A stretch of DNA of 64,000 nucleotides from Zymobacter sp047495495 (lineage in GTDB: Bacteria > Pseudomonadota > Gammaproteobacteria > Pseudomonadales > Halomonadaceae): the NCBI RefSeq assembly GCF_047495495.1, contig NZ_CP179930.1, positions 434,001-498,000 on the forward strand. The letters run 5' to 3'. A model generated the notes under the pieces. That model saw only the letters and a list, made by a program, of their open reading frames with translations, had not been told where the DNA came from and ran no database searches. Within the stretch, counting starts at the first letter, position 1. Each line of letters starts with the position of its first letter. This document shows, piece after piece, positions 8,170 through 17,302 of the stretch. Position numbers and translations under genes: made by a program.

Positions 8170-9639
8170 TCACCCTGCGTTGCAGGTGATGAACCGTTCG
8201 TCGAGGTAGCACTGGATGGCGCTACTGCCACCTTCGCTGCCATAGCCGGAGTCTTTCAGGCCTCCAAAGGGCTGCTCTGGGTCGGCGAGGTCACAGTGGT
8301 TGAGGCTCAGCATGCCGCTTTCGATGCCGGTGGCCAGTCGGTGCAGGGTGCCGATATCGCGTGAGTAGCCGTAGGCGGCGAGTCCGTAGGGGAGGCGGTT
8401 GGCTTCGGCAATGGCGTCGTCCAGACAAGTGAACGCATTGATCGGCGTCAGGGGCCCGAATGGCTCTTCGTTCATCACGCGTGCGGTCAGCGGAACGTCC
8501 CGCACGATGCTGGGCAGCACGAATTGGCCGTGTTCCTGTTCTGCCGTGGGTAGAAGTACGGCCTTTCCGCCTTGAGCGAGGGCGTCATCACGCAGGGCGC
8601 GCAGGTGCGCCGCGCCGCGTGCGGTTGCCATTGGGCCTAGGGTGGTGTCGGGGGCCAGTCCATGGCCTGCCTTCAGCGTGCGCGCGGCCTCGGCGAACTG
8701 GTGCGTGAAGGTGTCCACGACATCGGCATGCACGAGTATCCGCGTCGGCGTGATGCAAACCTGCCCGGCATTGTAGAAACGCGCCTGTGCCAGCTGGCGT
8801 GCCGCCGTGGCGATATCGGCATCAGCGCACACGATGGCCGGTGCATGTCCGCCCAACTCCATGGTGATGCGTTTCATATGGCGGCCTGCCTGCTGGGCGA
8901 GATGCTTGCCGACGGCCGTCGAGCCGGTAAAGGAGATCTTGCGAATACGCGGATCGGTAATCAAGCGCGATGAAATGTGTTCAGGATCACCGTAGAGCAG
9001 GTTGATCACCCCGGCAGGAAAGCCCGCATCGTGAAAGCAGCCGAATAGGGCCGCGGGTGAGGCGGGCGTGTCTTCGGCCGCTTTGGCAATCAGCGTACAA
9101 CCTGCCGCCAGCGCGGCACACAGTTTCCGTACCAGCTGACCGATGGGGAAGTTCCACGGGGTGAAGGCGGCAACAGGGCCCACGGGCGTCTTGAGCGTGT
9201 ACTGCATTACCTGCGCCTGACGCGCAGGAATGACCTGCCCATAAGCGCGCACCGCTTCTTCCGCAAACCATTCTACGACCTCGCAGGCGGCTGCCAGCTC
9301 GTTGCGCGCTTGCTGTAGCGGCTTACCCTGCTCGAGTGTGAGCTGACGGGCGATGGTCTCGCTGCGCTCGGACAGCAGGGCCGCGGCGTTGAGCAGTAAG
9401 GCGCGCCGTTCGCGTGCGGAGGTGTGCCGCCATGTGGCAAAGCTTCGGTTGGCGGCGCTGAGCGCGCGTTCGATATCGGTGTCCTCCGCACAGGCCATGC
9501 GGCCGATGACGGTCTGGCGGGCGGGGTCTTCGATGGGCTGCCAGCGCTGGGCGCTGCCGGGTTGCCACTGCCCGTCGATCAGCAACAGCACATCGGCGTC
9601 GAGCGATGCGTTTACATCGGCAGAAGAGGGCTGGGTCAC
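8170..9639 (-). CDS. NAD(P)-dependent aldehyde dehydrogenase (SSADH/PuuC-like)
   Basis: This is a 489-residue aldehyde dehydrogenase with the complete active site: Glu261 in MELGGHAPAI, Cys295 in YNAGQVCITPTR, Asn163 in TPWNFPIG and NAD-loop motif FTGSTAVGK. EEPFGPLTPI near the C-terminus is typical of succinate-semialdehyde dehydrogenases. In this locus it would oxidise either gamma-glutamyl-gamma-aminobutyraldehyde (PuuC step) or succinate semialdehyde (GabD step). It is the only dehydrogenase in the cluster and no GABA aminotransferase gene is present, so the choice stays open. It starts with GTG, 7 nt after AAGGAG, and follows the puuD-like gene in a leftward operon. Confidence 0.85.
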   Translation of the reverse strand: MTQPSSADVNASLDADVLLLIDGQWQPGSAQRWQPIEDPARQTVIGRMACAEDTDIERALSAANRSFATWRHTSARERRALLLNAAALLSERSETIARQLTLEQGKPLQQARNELAAACEVVEWFAEEAVRAYGQVIPARQAQVMQYTLKTPVGPVAAFTPWNFPIGQLVRKLCAALAAGCTLIAKAAEDTPASPAALFGCFHDAGFPAGVINLLYGDPEHISSRLITDPRIRKISFTGSTAVGKHLAQQAGRHMKRITMELGGHAPAIVCADADIATAARQLAQARFYNAGQVCITPTRILVHADVVDTFTHQFAEAARTLKAGHGLAPDTTLGPMATARGAAHLRALRDDALAQGGKAVLLPTAEQEHGQFVLPSIVRDVPLTARVMNEEPFGPLTPINAFTCLDDAIAEANRLPYGLAAYGYSRDIGTLHRLATGIESGMLSLNHCDLADPEQPFGGLKDSGYGSEGGSSAIQCYLDERFITCNAG

Positions 9640-9684
9640 GGGAAGCTCCTTATGTGGGAGATACGGAATCGTTGTGGGTCGCGG

Positions 9685-10482
9685 TTAGCGCTCAGCGTTG
9701 TAGTCGCAAGCGTGATGCAGGAACGCATCAAACAGCAGGCGCGATGCCGGAATGGCGCGGCTCTGCCATTCGGGATGCCACTGCACTCCCAAAATGAAGC
9801 GGTGTCCGGGTACCGAGATCGCTTCCACCAGTCCATCGTCCGCGATGGCTTCCACGGTGACGTCTTCCCCTAGGGTGCGTGCGCCCTGTCCATGCAGGGA
9901 GTTGACGTGAATCACTGGCGTGTCCGGCAACAGCTGTGCCAGCAGCCCCTGCGATGTCAGTTCGACGTCGTGAACCGGTGCGTACTGGCCCTCTAGCGGC
10001 AAGCGTTCATCCTCGCGGTGGTCGTGAAAAGCGTCGAGTTCGTGCACGTGGCGGTAAAGGCTGCCGCCGGTGCGCACCACCAGTTCCTGAAAGCCACGGC
10101 AGATGCCCAGTAGCGGCATGTCAGTGCGCAGCGCATGGTCGATCAGCTGGAAGGCCAGCGCGTCGCGGCCCTGATCGAGGCATGTTTCAGGGCGCTGGTC
10201 GTCGGTGGGGTAGTGAACGGGTTCGACGTTGCTGTGACTGCCGGTCAGAAACAGTCCGTCCAGCGTGCGCATTGCGGCTGCAAACAGCGTGGAGTGATTG
10301 GCCAAGGCGTGAGGCAGGATGAAGGGAATACCCCCCGCCAGTACGATGGCATCAAGGTATTTCTGCATCACAGCCTGAGCGGCCACGCCGCTGTGTTCAC
10401 CCTGATCGGCGATTACGCCAATGCGGGGAACGCACCGAAGCGCATCGTGAGACGGGACGGCAGGAGAAGACGAAATCGACAT
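9685..10482 (-). CDS. puuD: Gamma-glutamyl-GABA hydrolase (PuuD-like, peptidase C26)
   Basis: This is a class I glutamine-amidotransferase-fold hydrolase that would split gamma-glutamyl-GABA into glutamate and GABA. The nucleophile elbow is GICRGFQE (Cys128), and His236/Glu238 in GVQWHPEW complete the triad. FLTGSHSNVEPVHY is the usual second PuuD-family block. The length of 265 compares with 254 for E. coli PuuD. The ATG at 10482 lies 8 nt from GAGG; the longer frame starting at 10518 has no site. It is the first gene of the leftward arm, with an operator-like palindrome about 175 bp upstream. Confidence 0.88.
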   Translation of the reverse strand: MSISSSPAVPSHDALRCVPRIGVIADQGEHSGVAAQAVMQKYLDAIVLAGGIPFILPHALANHSTLFAAAMRTLDGLFLTGSHSNVEPVHYPTDDQRPETCLDQGRDALAFQLIDHALRTDMPLLGICRGFQELVVRTGGSLYRHVHELDAFHDHREDERLPLEGQYAPVHDVELTSQGLLAQLLPDTPVIHVNSLHGQGARTLGEDVTVEAIADDGLVEAISVPGHRFILGVQWHPEWQSRAIPASRLLFDAFLHHACDYNAER

Positions 10483-10657
10483 GCCTGAATCCTCTATGGG
10501 CGTGGGGTGACCACGCACGAATGGGCCGAAGGAACGACGTTCTGTGAGCCGCTACGCGTGCCGATCGAGTGTGGGGCGGTATCGCAGGCGGTTCTATGAA
10601 GACGGTGTCTTGATATTAGGCACTCGCTGGATGAAGGGATGCAGAATGCATGCCTAC

Positions 10658-10667
10658 TGTGATCACA
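10658..10667. promoter_or_regulatory. Candidate GntR operator TGTGATCACA (puuD side)
   Basis: This is a perfect 10-bp palindrome between the GntR gene and the leftward puuD promoter region. The same core sits on the other side of the regulator gene at 11588-11597. The half-sites are contiguous, which rules out the CRP layout. Confidence 0.55.
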
Positions 10668-10674
10668 CCTGTCA

Positions 10675-11358
10675 TTAACGTGTGACCTGCATCGTCAGCA
10701 GCCCCATACCCTGTTCAATGTCGGCGGCGATGGCCGCGCAGAAACGCTCACTGTCGCGCTGGCGGAGGGCATCAATGATCTGCACGTGAAAGTCGTCGGC
10801 CAGCGTGCTGTTTTTCCACAGTGACGCGATATAACGCATGCTGGGGCCGTACTGCATCCACAGTACCTTCACGAGCGGCAGCAATACGCGTGATCCACTG
10901 CGCTCGTAGATATGGAAGTGAAAGGCATGGTTACCGCGCATGTAACCGGTCATGTCGCCGTCGGCAATGGCGGTGCCGATGGCATCGTCGATGCGGTTCA
11001 GCGCCTCTATATCGTCGTCACCGAGATGCGGGAAGGCCTGACGGCTCAGCTCCGTTTCCAGCTGGCGACGAGCGAACAGCAGCTCTTCAAAGCGCTGGCG
11101 GCTGACGTTGGGCACGATGATGCGCCGACTGTCGATGAACTCCAGCGCGCCTTCGGCCACCAGCCAGCGCAGCGCTTCACGGGCGGGCATGGCGCTGCAG
11201 CCGTGCTGCTGAGCGATGCCTCGGATCGAGATCGTTTCTCCCGGCGCAAGCTCGCCCGCGCACAGCTGGGCACACAGCCGATCGTGCACTGTCGCAGAGC
11301 GCGTCTTCGGCGCAAATGCGTCATCAGGGGTATCACGGTTCTGGTGCGTATTGTTCAT
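10675..11358 (-). CDS. GntR/FadR-family (FCD) regulator of the polyamine locus
   Basis: This is a 227-residue transcription factor. The N-terminal winged helix (about residues 20-85) has VHDRLCAQLCAGELAPGE, IRGIAQQHGCSAMPAREALRWL and the wing. The C-terminal all-helical FCD ligand domain shows the metal-site pattern with D-x3-N and H residues (GNHAFHFHIYERSGS, DDFHVQIIDALRQRD). It is embedded between the two divergent arms of a polyamine catabolic cluster, so it probably represses both. E. coli uses PuuR, a cupin regulator, in this role, so this is a different regulator type. The ligand is inferred to be a pathway intermediate. Confidence 0.85.
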   Translation of the reverse strand: MNNTHQNRDTPDDAFAPKTRSATVHDRLCAQLCAGELAPGETISIRGIAQQHGCSAMPAREALRWLVAEGALEFIDSRRIIVPNVSRQRFEELLFARRQLETELSRQAFPHLGDDDIEALNRIDDAIGTAIADGDMTGYMRGNHAFHFHIYERSGSRVLLPLVKVLWMQYGPSMRYIASLWKNSTLADDFHVQIIDALRQRDSERFCAAIAADIEQGMGLLTMQVTR

Positions 11359-11731
11359 GTTCGTCTCTTTATCCTGTCTCGCCGCTTTCCGGCGCCTACC
11401 TTTATCGTTATTGAAAACGCCTTTTTACACAGGGGGCACTTTTCGCCACCGACCCAGAGCGCAACAGGCCTGCTGGCGTTTAGCGCGGCTTGTCCGTAGA
11501 GGTCTTTCATAAAGCGATCGTGTGCCTGTCGCCAAAGTTGGCGCACGAGTTGCAATGCATCCACAGGGCATTGAATGTCATCTCATGTGTGATCACACAA
11601 TGAATCGTGACGAATCACAAGCACAGCCGACCTAAGTATCAGAATGGCAGGTCGGTATCAGAAGAAATCAGTGCTGCCCCCTTTCACTATCGTTGATGCT
11701 CGAACACGGCTTCGGGCGGGAGATAACCGCA
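11359..11731. other. GntR/puuB divergent intergenic region
   Basis: This gap carries promoters for the regulator and the rightward polyamine operon and contains the operator palindrome at 11586-11599. A 69-codon minus-strand frame with a CPLCKKAF motif (11355-11564) starts with GTG, has no ribosome site and overlaps the regulator start; I do not call it a gene. Confidence 0.5.
11586..11599. promoter_or_regulatory. Candidate GntR operator TGTGTGATCACACA (puuB side)
   Basis: A perfect 14-bp palindrome lies 132 bp upstream of the oxidase start and 227 bp upstream of the regulator start. Its central 10 bp are identical to the palindrome at 10658-10667, which suggests one regulator binds both sites. 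Confidence 0.6.
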
Positions 11732-13084
11732 ATGAGAACGATGCGCCCGGCAGAACGTTCACTTTCCACCCAGCAGCCTTCTCGCGGAGCCGAAAAGGCC
11801 GTGCCGCTGCGTGCCGACACGGGGCGGCAGATCGCCCATGAAAGCTATTACGAAGCGACCAGTCAGTCGAGCTTGGCTCCGACCTTTGCCTTGCAGGGTG
11901 ATACGCATGCCGATGTCTGCATCATCGGTGGCGGACTGACCGGTTGCTCGACGGCCCTGCACCTGGCCCAACGTGGCTACGATGTGGCCGTGCTTGAAGC
12001 CGAAACGTTCGGGCATGGTGCCTCTGGTCGCAGTGGGGGGCAGGTCATTACCGGGCTGAGTGCGGGGATCGAGCACATTGAAAAGGTGCTGGGGCGCGAA
12101 GATGCCGCACACGTGTGGGAGATGACCTGCGAAGCCGTGGCACTGACGGAGCAGCTGATCGAGCAACACGGCATTGATTGCGATTTCCGCAAGGGATATC
12201 TGCATGCGGCGAACAAACCTCGCCACAAGAAAGAGCAGCTAGCGCTGATCGAGCATATGGCTACGCGCTATGACTACCACGGTCTGCGTTGGATGGAGGC
12301 CGACGAAATGCATCGGCAGGTCGTGACCCAACGCTATATCGGCGGCACTTGGGATGCCGATTCTGGTCATCTTCATCCGCTCAACTACACGCTTGGCATT
12401 GCCGCTGCCGCTCAGCACGCCGGGGCACGTCTCTACAGCGACAGTCGAGTGCTTCAGCTGGACGAATCGACAGCGGGTGAAACAGTGGCTGCCTGCACGG
12501 CGAACGGTCGGGTGACGGCCGACTTCTTTGTCTATGCGGTAGATGCCTACTCGACCGATCTGTTGCCCGAGCTGGCCTCGCGCATGGTGAGAGTCCCCAG
12601 TCATATCGTGGCTACCGCACCACTGACCGAGGAACAGCTGGCGGGGTCGCTGCCGACGCGTATCGCAGTCTGCGATGCGATGTACATGCTCGACTATTAC
12701 CGCATTTCTCACGACAACCGGCTGCTGCTAGGGGGGCGGCAGAGCGTGGCTGAAGCACAGCGTCGTATCGGTTGGCTGTTTCCGACGCTGGCCGAGGTGC
12801 CGCTCGATTACTACTGGAACGGGCTTGTCGGCGTAACGGCCGATCAGACCCCGCATTTTGGGCTGCACGGTAAGAACATGCTGTTCGCGCAGGGTTATTC
12901 GGGGCATGGAATGGCGCTGGCCGGGCTGGCGGGTCAGCTGCTGGCCGAGACGATTGGGGGACAGGCCGAGCGCTTCGATCTGTTCTCCCAGTTCGCACCA
13001 CGGCGTATTCCCATGGCGCGTCAGTTCAACGATCCGATGGTGGCGATGGCCTCGCTGTTCTATCGCCTGAAAGACAAGCTGTGA
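11732..13084 (+). CDS. puuB: Gamma-glutamylputrescine oxidase (PuuB-like FAD oxidoreductase)
   Basis: This is a DAO-type FAD-dependent amine oxidase that would convert gamma-glutamylputrescine to gamma-glutamyl-gamma-aminobutyraldehyde. The dinucleotide fold CIIGGGLTGCSTALHLAQRG lies near residue 63, followed by ASGRSGGQVITGLSAG, the FAD-contacting motif of PuuB and related oxidases. The C-terminal FAD clamp is FAQGYSGHGMALAGLAGQ. The length of 451 compares with 426 in E. coli. The ATG at 11732 lies 9 nt after GGGAG; ATG 11741 is an alternative. It leads the rightward arm and is followed by the transporter genes. Confidence 0.87.
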   Translation: MRTMRPAERSLSTQQPSRGAEKAVPLRADTGRQIAHESYYEATSQSSLAPTFALQGDTHADVCIIGGGLTGCSTALHLAQRGYDVAVLEAETFGHGASGRSGGQVITGLSAGIEHIEKVLGREDAAHVWEMTCEAVALTEQLIEQHGIDCDFRKGYLHAANKPRHKKEQLALIEHMATRYDYHGLRWMEADEMHRQVVTQRYIGGTWDADSGHLHPLNYTLGIAAAAQHAGARLYSDSRVLQLDESTAGETVAACTANGRVTADFFVYAVDAYSTDLLPELASRMVRVPSHIVATAPLTEEQLAGSLPTRIAVCDAMYMLDYYRISHDNRLLLGGRQSVAEAQRRIGWLFPTLAEVPLDYYWNGLVGVTADQTPHFGLHGKNMLFAQGYSGHGMALAGLAGQLLAETIGGQAERFDLFSQFAPRRIPMARQFNDPMVAMASLFYRLKDKL

Positions 13085-13144
13085 CGTCAATTTCTCTGTT
13101 GGCGTCTATCAGTAGACGCCCGTCTTTTTCATAGGAGTGGTCGC

Positions 13145-14287
13145 ATGACAACGACAGCATCTCCCTCTGTGTCTTCGGTGAGCGGTGAGAAGACCAGCGC
13201 CAAAGCGGTTCGCGAGGCATCATCGATTTCACTGCGTGGTTTGTCGCGCTATTTCAATGCGGATGCCATCGCACTGGACGGCGTTGATCTGGATATCCAT
13301 GCCGGTGAGTTCTTTACCCTGCTGGGCCCTTCGGGGTGCGGGAAGACCACCCTGCTGCGAATTCTGGCCGGACTGGAAGAGGCCGATCAGGGCGTTGTGG
13401 TGATCGGTGGTCGCGATGTGACCCAGACACCACCGCACAAGCGCAGCGTTAACACCGTGTTCCAGTCGTATGCGCTGTTCCCGCACTTGACTGTGCGCGA
13501 CAACATCGCCTTCGGGCTACGCGTACGCGGGGTCGGCAAGGCCGAGCAGAAACGCCGCGTGGAAGATATCGCACATCGGATGCAGCTTGATGCCTTGCTG
13601 GAACGCCGCATTCATCAGCTGTCCGGCGGCCAACGTCAGCGCATTGCGTTGGCACGGGCCTTGATCAACGAGCCGGACGTGCTGCTGCTGGACGAACCAC
13701 TTTCGGCGTTGGATGCGGGGCTGCGTACCGATCTTCAGGTTGAACTGAAGCGGTTGCAGCAGACGCTAGGCATGACGTTCGTATTTGTGACCCACGATCA
13801 GGCCGAAGCGATGGTGATGTCCGACCGTATCGCGCTGCTCAACGGTGGCAAGATCCAGCAGGTTGGTACGCCTGCGGAAATCTACGAGTATCCGGTGAAC
13901 CGCTTCGTGGCGCGCTTCATCGGGCACGACAATCTGTTTCCCGTCGAACGGTGTGATGGCAGCACGCTGCAGACCGCGCTGGGAACGCTGCAGTTCAACG
14001 CGTCATCGGCTGGCGACGCTCGGCAGGCCTTTGCGCTTATCCGGCCGGAGGTCATCGCGCTGAGCGCTCCCGATAGCCCTGGCATTGACCCATCGCTGGC
14101 GCTGAATCGTCTTGAGGGGAGCGTCGAAGAGCGCTTCTATCGCGGCGCTTCGGTGGAATACCGCGTGCGCTGCCAGCAGTGCGATTTGGTCGTCGACAGT
14201 GCCAACTGCGGCGAGCGGCTTTTCAAGGTGGGGGATCGTGTTCAGGTCGAGATATACCCCGAAGACATCGTGATGATCGGCGACTAA
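13145..14287 (+). CDS. potG: Polyamine ABC transporter ATPase (PotG/PotA-like)
   Basis: This ATPase powers spermidine/putrescine import. Walker A GPSGCGKTTL is at 61-70, the signature LSGGQRQRIALARAL lies near 160, and Walker B VLLLDEPLSALD follows. The C-terminal third is a TOBE-type domain (FIGHDNLFPVE onward). The length of 380 matches PotG (377). The ATG follows AGGAGTG. Unlike typical members it has about 25 extra serine/threonine-rich residues at the N-terminus. It lies 60 bp after puuB and 10 bp before the first permease gene, in one operon. Confidence 0.9.
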   Translation: MTTTASPSVSSVSGEKTSAKAVREASSISLRGLSRYFNADAIALDGVDLDIHAGEFFTLLGPSGCGKTTLLRILAGLEEADQGVVVIGGRDVTQTPPHKRSVNTVFQSYALFPHLTVRDNIAFGLRVRGVGKAEQKRRVEDIAHRMQLDALLERRIHQLSGGQRQRIALARALINEPDVLLLDEPLSALDAGLRTDLQVELKRLQQTLGMTFVFVTHDQAEAMVMSDRIALLNGGKIQQVGTPAEIYEYPVNRFVARFIGHDNLFPVERCDGSTLQTALGTLQFNASSAGDARQAFALIRPEVIALSAPDSPGIDPSLALNRLEGSVEERFYRGASVEYRVRCQQCDLVVDSANCGERLFKVGDRVQVEIYPEDIVMIGD

Positions 14288-14297
14288 GGAGGCGGCC

Positions 14298-15224
14298 ATG
14301 GCTCAGACACTTCCCAAACCCTACAAAGGCCCCGCTCCGGGCACGACGAGCGATGTAGGCCACCTGTTGTGGACTACGCTGCCGTCGGCACTGTGGATCG
14401 GCGTATTTCTGGTGCTGCCCAGCCTCTATCTGGTCGGCATGGCGTTCATGACTAACGATTCATACGGTCAGCCCAGCCTGCCGCTCTCGACGCATGCCTT
14501 CGGTCAGCTTTCCGGTTACGGCTACCTTGGTTGGAGTCCTGGCAACCTGCAAACACTGTGGTGTTCGGTCTGGTACACGCTGCTGTCCAGCGGCATCACC
14601 GCGCTGGTGGCCTATCCGATCGCGGCCTATATCGCGGTCTGTCGCCCGTCGGTGCGTGCGCTGATGATTCTCGCGGTCGTGATGCCTTCGTGGATCAATC
14701 AGGTCGTGCGTGCATTCGGGTGGATGAACCTACTGGCACCAGGGACGCCACTGGCAAACGTTGCCAGTGCGCTGGGATTCACGACGCCCGAGCTGGGCCT
14801 CTATCCCTCATCGTTCGCGGTGATGCTGGGACTGGTCTACAACTTTCTGCCCTTCATGGTGCTGCCGCTCTACAACGCGTTCGAAAAGATGGATTACGGG
14901 CTGGTCGAGGCGGCGCGCGATCTGTATGCCACGCCACTCACGGCATTTCGAACGGCCATCTTCCCACAGACGCTGCCCGGGCTAATGGCAGGGCTGGTGC
15001 TGGTGATGATCCCTGCCTTTGGCATGTACGTTGTGCCAGAACTGCTGGGTGGCGGCCGCGCGATGATGATCGGCAACTTGGTCGCCACGCAGTTCGCAGA
15101 AGGGGCCAACTGGCCGCTGGGTGCCGCGGGTGCCTTGCTGATGCTGCTGGCCACGCTGCTGGGCATTATCTTCCTGCGCCGTCTGGGGCGTCGGTTCGGT
15201 GGCGGTGAGGAGGTGGTGATATGA
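14298..15224 (+). CDS. potH: Polyamine ABC transporter permease PotH-like
   Basis: This inner-membrane permease has 308 residues and about six transmembrane segments. The EAA loop is EAARDLYATPLTAFRTAIFPQTLPGL near residue 200, which docks the ATPase. The conserved MPSWINQVVRAFGWMNLL block is typical of PotH. The ATG follows GGAGGCGGCC. It overlaps the next gene by 4 nt (ATGA), so translation is coupled. Confidence 0.9.
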   Translation: MAQTLPKPYKGPAPGTTSDVGHLLWTTLPSALWIGVFLVLPSLYLVGMAFMTNDSYGQPSLPLSTHAFGQLSGYGYLGWSPGNLQTLWCSVWYTLLSSGITALVAYPIAAYIAVCRPSVRALMILAVVMPSWINQVVRAFGWMNLLAPGTPLANVASALGFTTPELGLYPSSFAVMLGLVYNFLPFMVLPLYNAFEKMDYGLVEAARDLYATPLTAFRTAIFPQTLPGLMAGLVLVMIPAFGMYVVPELLGGGRAMMIGNLVATQFAEGANWPLGAAGALLMLLATLLGIIFLRRLGRRFGGGEEVVI

Positions 15225-16054
15225 AACGCAGGTCATTTCATCCCTGGCTGGCCTCGTGCTGGTGGGCCGCCATGGTGTTTTTCTATCTGCCGCTGATCAT
15301 CGTGGTGATCTTTTCCTTCAACAGTATCAACAGTGCCACGCACTTTGCCGGTTTCTCGCTGCGCTGGTATCGGCAGCTGTTGGGTAACGAGCAGATCATC
15401 ACGGCGCTGCGTAACTCAATGGTGCTTGCGGTGGGGTCGTCCTGTCTGGCCCTCGTGCTGGGCACGCTGCTGGGCTATGGGCTTTATCGCCACCGGGGCA
15501 AACGGGTGGGCTGGCTGATTGCACTGATCTACCTGCCCATCGTAATGCCCGACGTGGTGTTCGGGATCGCTGACATGTCGTTCTTCGTTCGTCTGAACAG
15601 CTGGACGGGTCTGCTTGCCCCGGGGCTGACAACGATGCTGCTGGCGCACGTCACCTTTCAGATTCCGTTCGTAGCGTTACTGATCTATTCGCGCTTCGTG
15701 GGGCTAGACCCGACGCTGTTCGATGCCGCCAAGGACCTGTACGCCAGTCCGTGGAAGCGCATGCAGCTGTTCATCTTACCGTCACTGAAACCGTCGCTGG
15801 TGACCGGGTTCTTCCTTGCTTTCACGCTGTCCTTTGATGATTTCGTCATCAGCTTCTTCACTTCTGGCCCCGAAAGCGTGACGTTGCCGATCTATATCTG
15901 GGGCGCCATACGGCGTGGGGTATCGCCCGAAATTAATGCGATTGGGGCGCTGATGATCGGCGGGGGGCTGCTGGCGGCGCTGGGCAGCATGGTCGTCACT
16001 CTTCGAGTGCAGCGTCGGCAGGCCGAGCGCCCGCTGGTCAAGGCCACCCCATAA
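15221..16054 (+). CDS. potI: Polyamine ABC transporter permease PotI-like
   Basis: This is the second permease, with 277 residues and about six membrane spans. The opening YLPLIIVVIFSFNSI and the segment YLPIVMPDVVFGIADMSFF are characteristic of PotC/PotI. The EAA loop is DAAKDLYASPWKRMQLFILP. LSFDDFVISFFTSGP is the signature near the C-terminus. Together with PotH-like it forms the heterodimeric channel. Confidence 0.9.
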   Translation: MKRRSFHPWLASCWWAAMVFFYLPLIIVVIFSFNSINSATHFAGFSLRWYRQLLGNEQIITALRNSMVLAVGSSCLALVLGTLLGYGLYRHRGKRVGWLIALIYLPIVMPDVVFGIADMSFFVRLNSWTGLLAPGLTTMLLAHVTFQIPFVALLIYSRFVGLDPTLFDAAKDLYASPWKRMQLFILPSLKPSLVTGFFLAFTLSFDDFVISFFTSGPESVTLPIYIWGAIRRGVSPEINAIGALMIGGGLLAALGSMVVTLRVQRRQAERPLVKATP

Positions 16055-16109
16055 GCGTGTTCTGTCGAATATCGAAGGTGCATTTCTAGTCAAAGAGCGG
16101 AGAATCACC

Positions 16110-17177
16110 ATGAAGCTTAACCGTATGGCCCGAGGCGTGATCGCCACCGCGGTACTGTGTTCGACCGCGATGCTGGCGCAGGCACGTGAAACGCTTTATC
16201 TCTTCAACTGGACCGAGTACATGGATCCGGCGCTCATCACGGCGTTTGAGCAGCGCTACGATGTCGATGTGGTGCAGTCGTACTACGGCAGCTTGGGCGA
16301 GCTATATGCGCGCCTACAGTCGGGTGGCGACAGCCAGTTCGACCTTGTCGTACCGTCCAATTACTACATTCCGCGTCTGATCAGCGGTGGGCTAGTTCAG
16401 CCTATCGACAGGACAAAGCTGCCCCATCTGAACAACCTCAACCCATCGTTCACTCATCCCGCCTACGACCCTGAACTGCGCTATAGCGTGCCGTACCTGT
16501 GGGGCACGACGGGGTTGGTGTACGACATCCGCGATTTCCCGCAGGCCCCCGACAGTTGGTCGCTGCTGTTCGATCCTCAGCAGAACCCGCGCCAGCCGTT
16601 TGCGCTGCAGAACGATGGCAGTGTCATGATCGCTGCGGCGTGTGCCTGGCAGCACCACGGCAGCGGTTGCAACACGCCCGAGGCTTGGGCCGAAGCGGGC
16701 AAGCTGCTGCTACAGACCAAGAAGCGCGCCAATTTTACCGGCTTCGTCGATGGCACGTCGGTATTGCCTATGCTGGCAAGAGGGGTGGATAAAGTCGCTA
16801 TCAGCTACAACGGCGATTTCCTCAATGCCAAGCAGTCCGATCCGGAGAGCTTCAAGTATCTGCGCTATGTCATTCCCAAAGAGGGCAGCGAAATGTGGGT
16901 CGACAGCATGATGATTCCCGCTCACGCCCCGCATCCCGCACTGGCCCACAAATTCATCGACTTCATGCTGGAGGCCGAGAACGGTGCTCGTCTGGCCAAC
17001 TGGACGTGGTATTCCTCACCGAACCAGGCGGCTATGCCGCTGCTCGACCCCGCACTGCGTGAATCGCCTTCACTGCCTACCGACGATGAGATGAAGCGTC
17101 TGGAACTGCTGCCCGTGCAGCAGGGCGAGCAGCTGACGGTGTTTCAGGAGATATGGAATGAAGTGCGCTCGCGCTGA
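16110..17177 (+). CDS. potF: Periplasmic polyamine-binding protein (PotF/PotD-like)
   Basis: This is a 355-residue extracellular solute-binding protein with a Sec signal peptide (cleavage near AQA-RE, residue 26). The first mature strand LYLFNWTEYMDPALI corresponds to the binding-site strand of PotD/PotF, where the Trp and Tyr pack on the polyamine. DLVVPSNYYIPRLI and VPYLWGTTGLVYD are family motifs. It follows the permeases, the reverse of the E. coli potFGHI order. Whether it prefers putrescine or spermidine is not readable by eye, though puu context favours putrescine. Confidence 0.88.
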   Translation: MKLNRMARGVIATAVLCSTAMLAQARETLYLFNWTEYMDPALITAFEQRYDVDVVQSYYGSLGELYARLQSGGDSQFDLVVPSNYYIPRLISGGLVQPIDRTKLPHLNNLNPSFTHPAYDPELRYSVPYLWGTTGLVYDIRDFPQAPDSWSLLFDPQQNPRQPFALQNDGSVMIAAACAWQHHGSGCNTPEAWAEAGKLLLQTKKRANFTGFVDGTSVLPMLARGVDKVAISYNGDFLNAKQSDPESFKYLRYVIPKEGSEMWVDSMMIPAHAPHPALAHKFIDFMLEAENGARLANWTWYSSPNQAAMPLLDPALRESPSLPTDDEMKRLELLPVQQGEQLTVFQEIWNEVRSR

Positions 17178-17182
17178 GCGAC

Positions 17183-17203
17183 GGGCCAGCGTGGGGCTGG
17201 CCC
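17183..17203 (+). other. GC-rich hairpin after potF
   Basis: GGGCCAGC and GCTGGCCC form an 8-bp perfect stem 5 nt after the potF stop codon. There is no T-run, so it is more likely to stabilise the transporter mRNA 3' end or cause a pause than to terminate. Confidence 0.5.
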
Positions 17204-17302
17204 TGAAAGGACGGTCTTTCATCGACCTGAGGTCTTGGCGGTCGACAATGGTATGTGCACCGCGGATGGCAAAGACGCTGTCCGGTGGCACGCTGATAAC
17301 GA

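Noticed and set aside
11355..11564. 69-codon minus-strand frame with a CPLCKKAF zinc-ribbon-like motif
   Set aside because: It starts with GTG, has no ribosome site, overlaps the GntR start and the operator region, and has no recognisable family.
10658..11599. TGTGATCACA read as CRP sites
   Set aside because: CRP needs TGTGA and TCACA separated by six bases; here the half-sites are contiguous.
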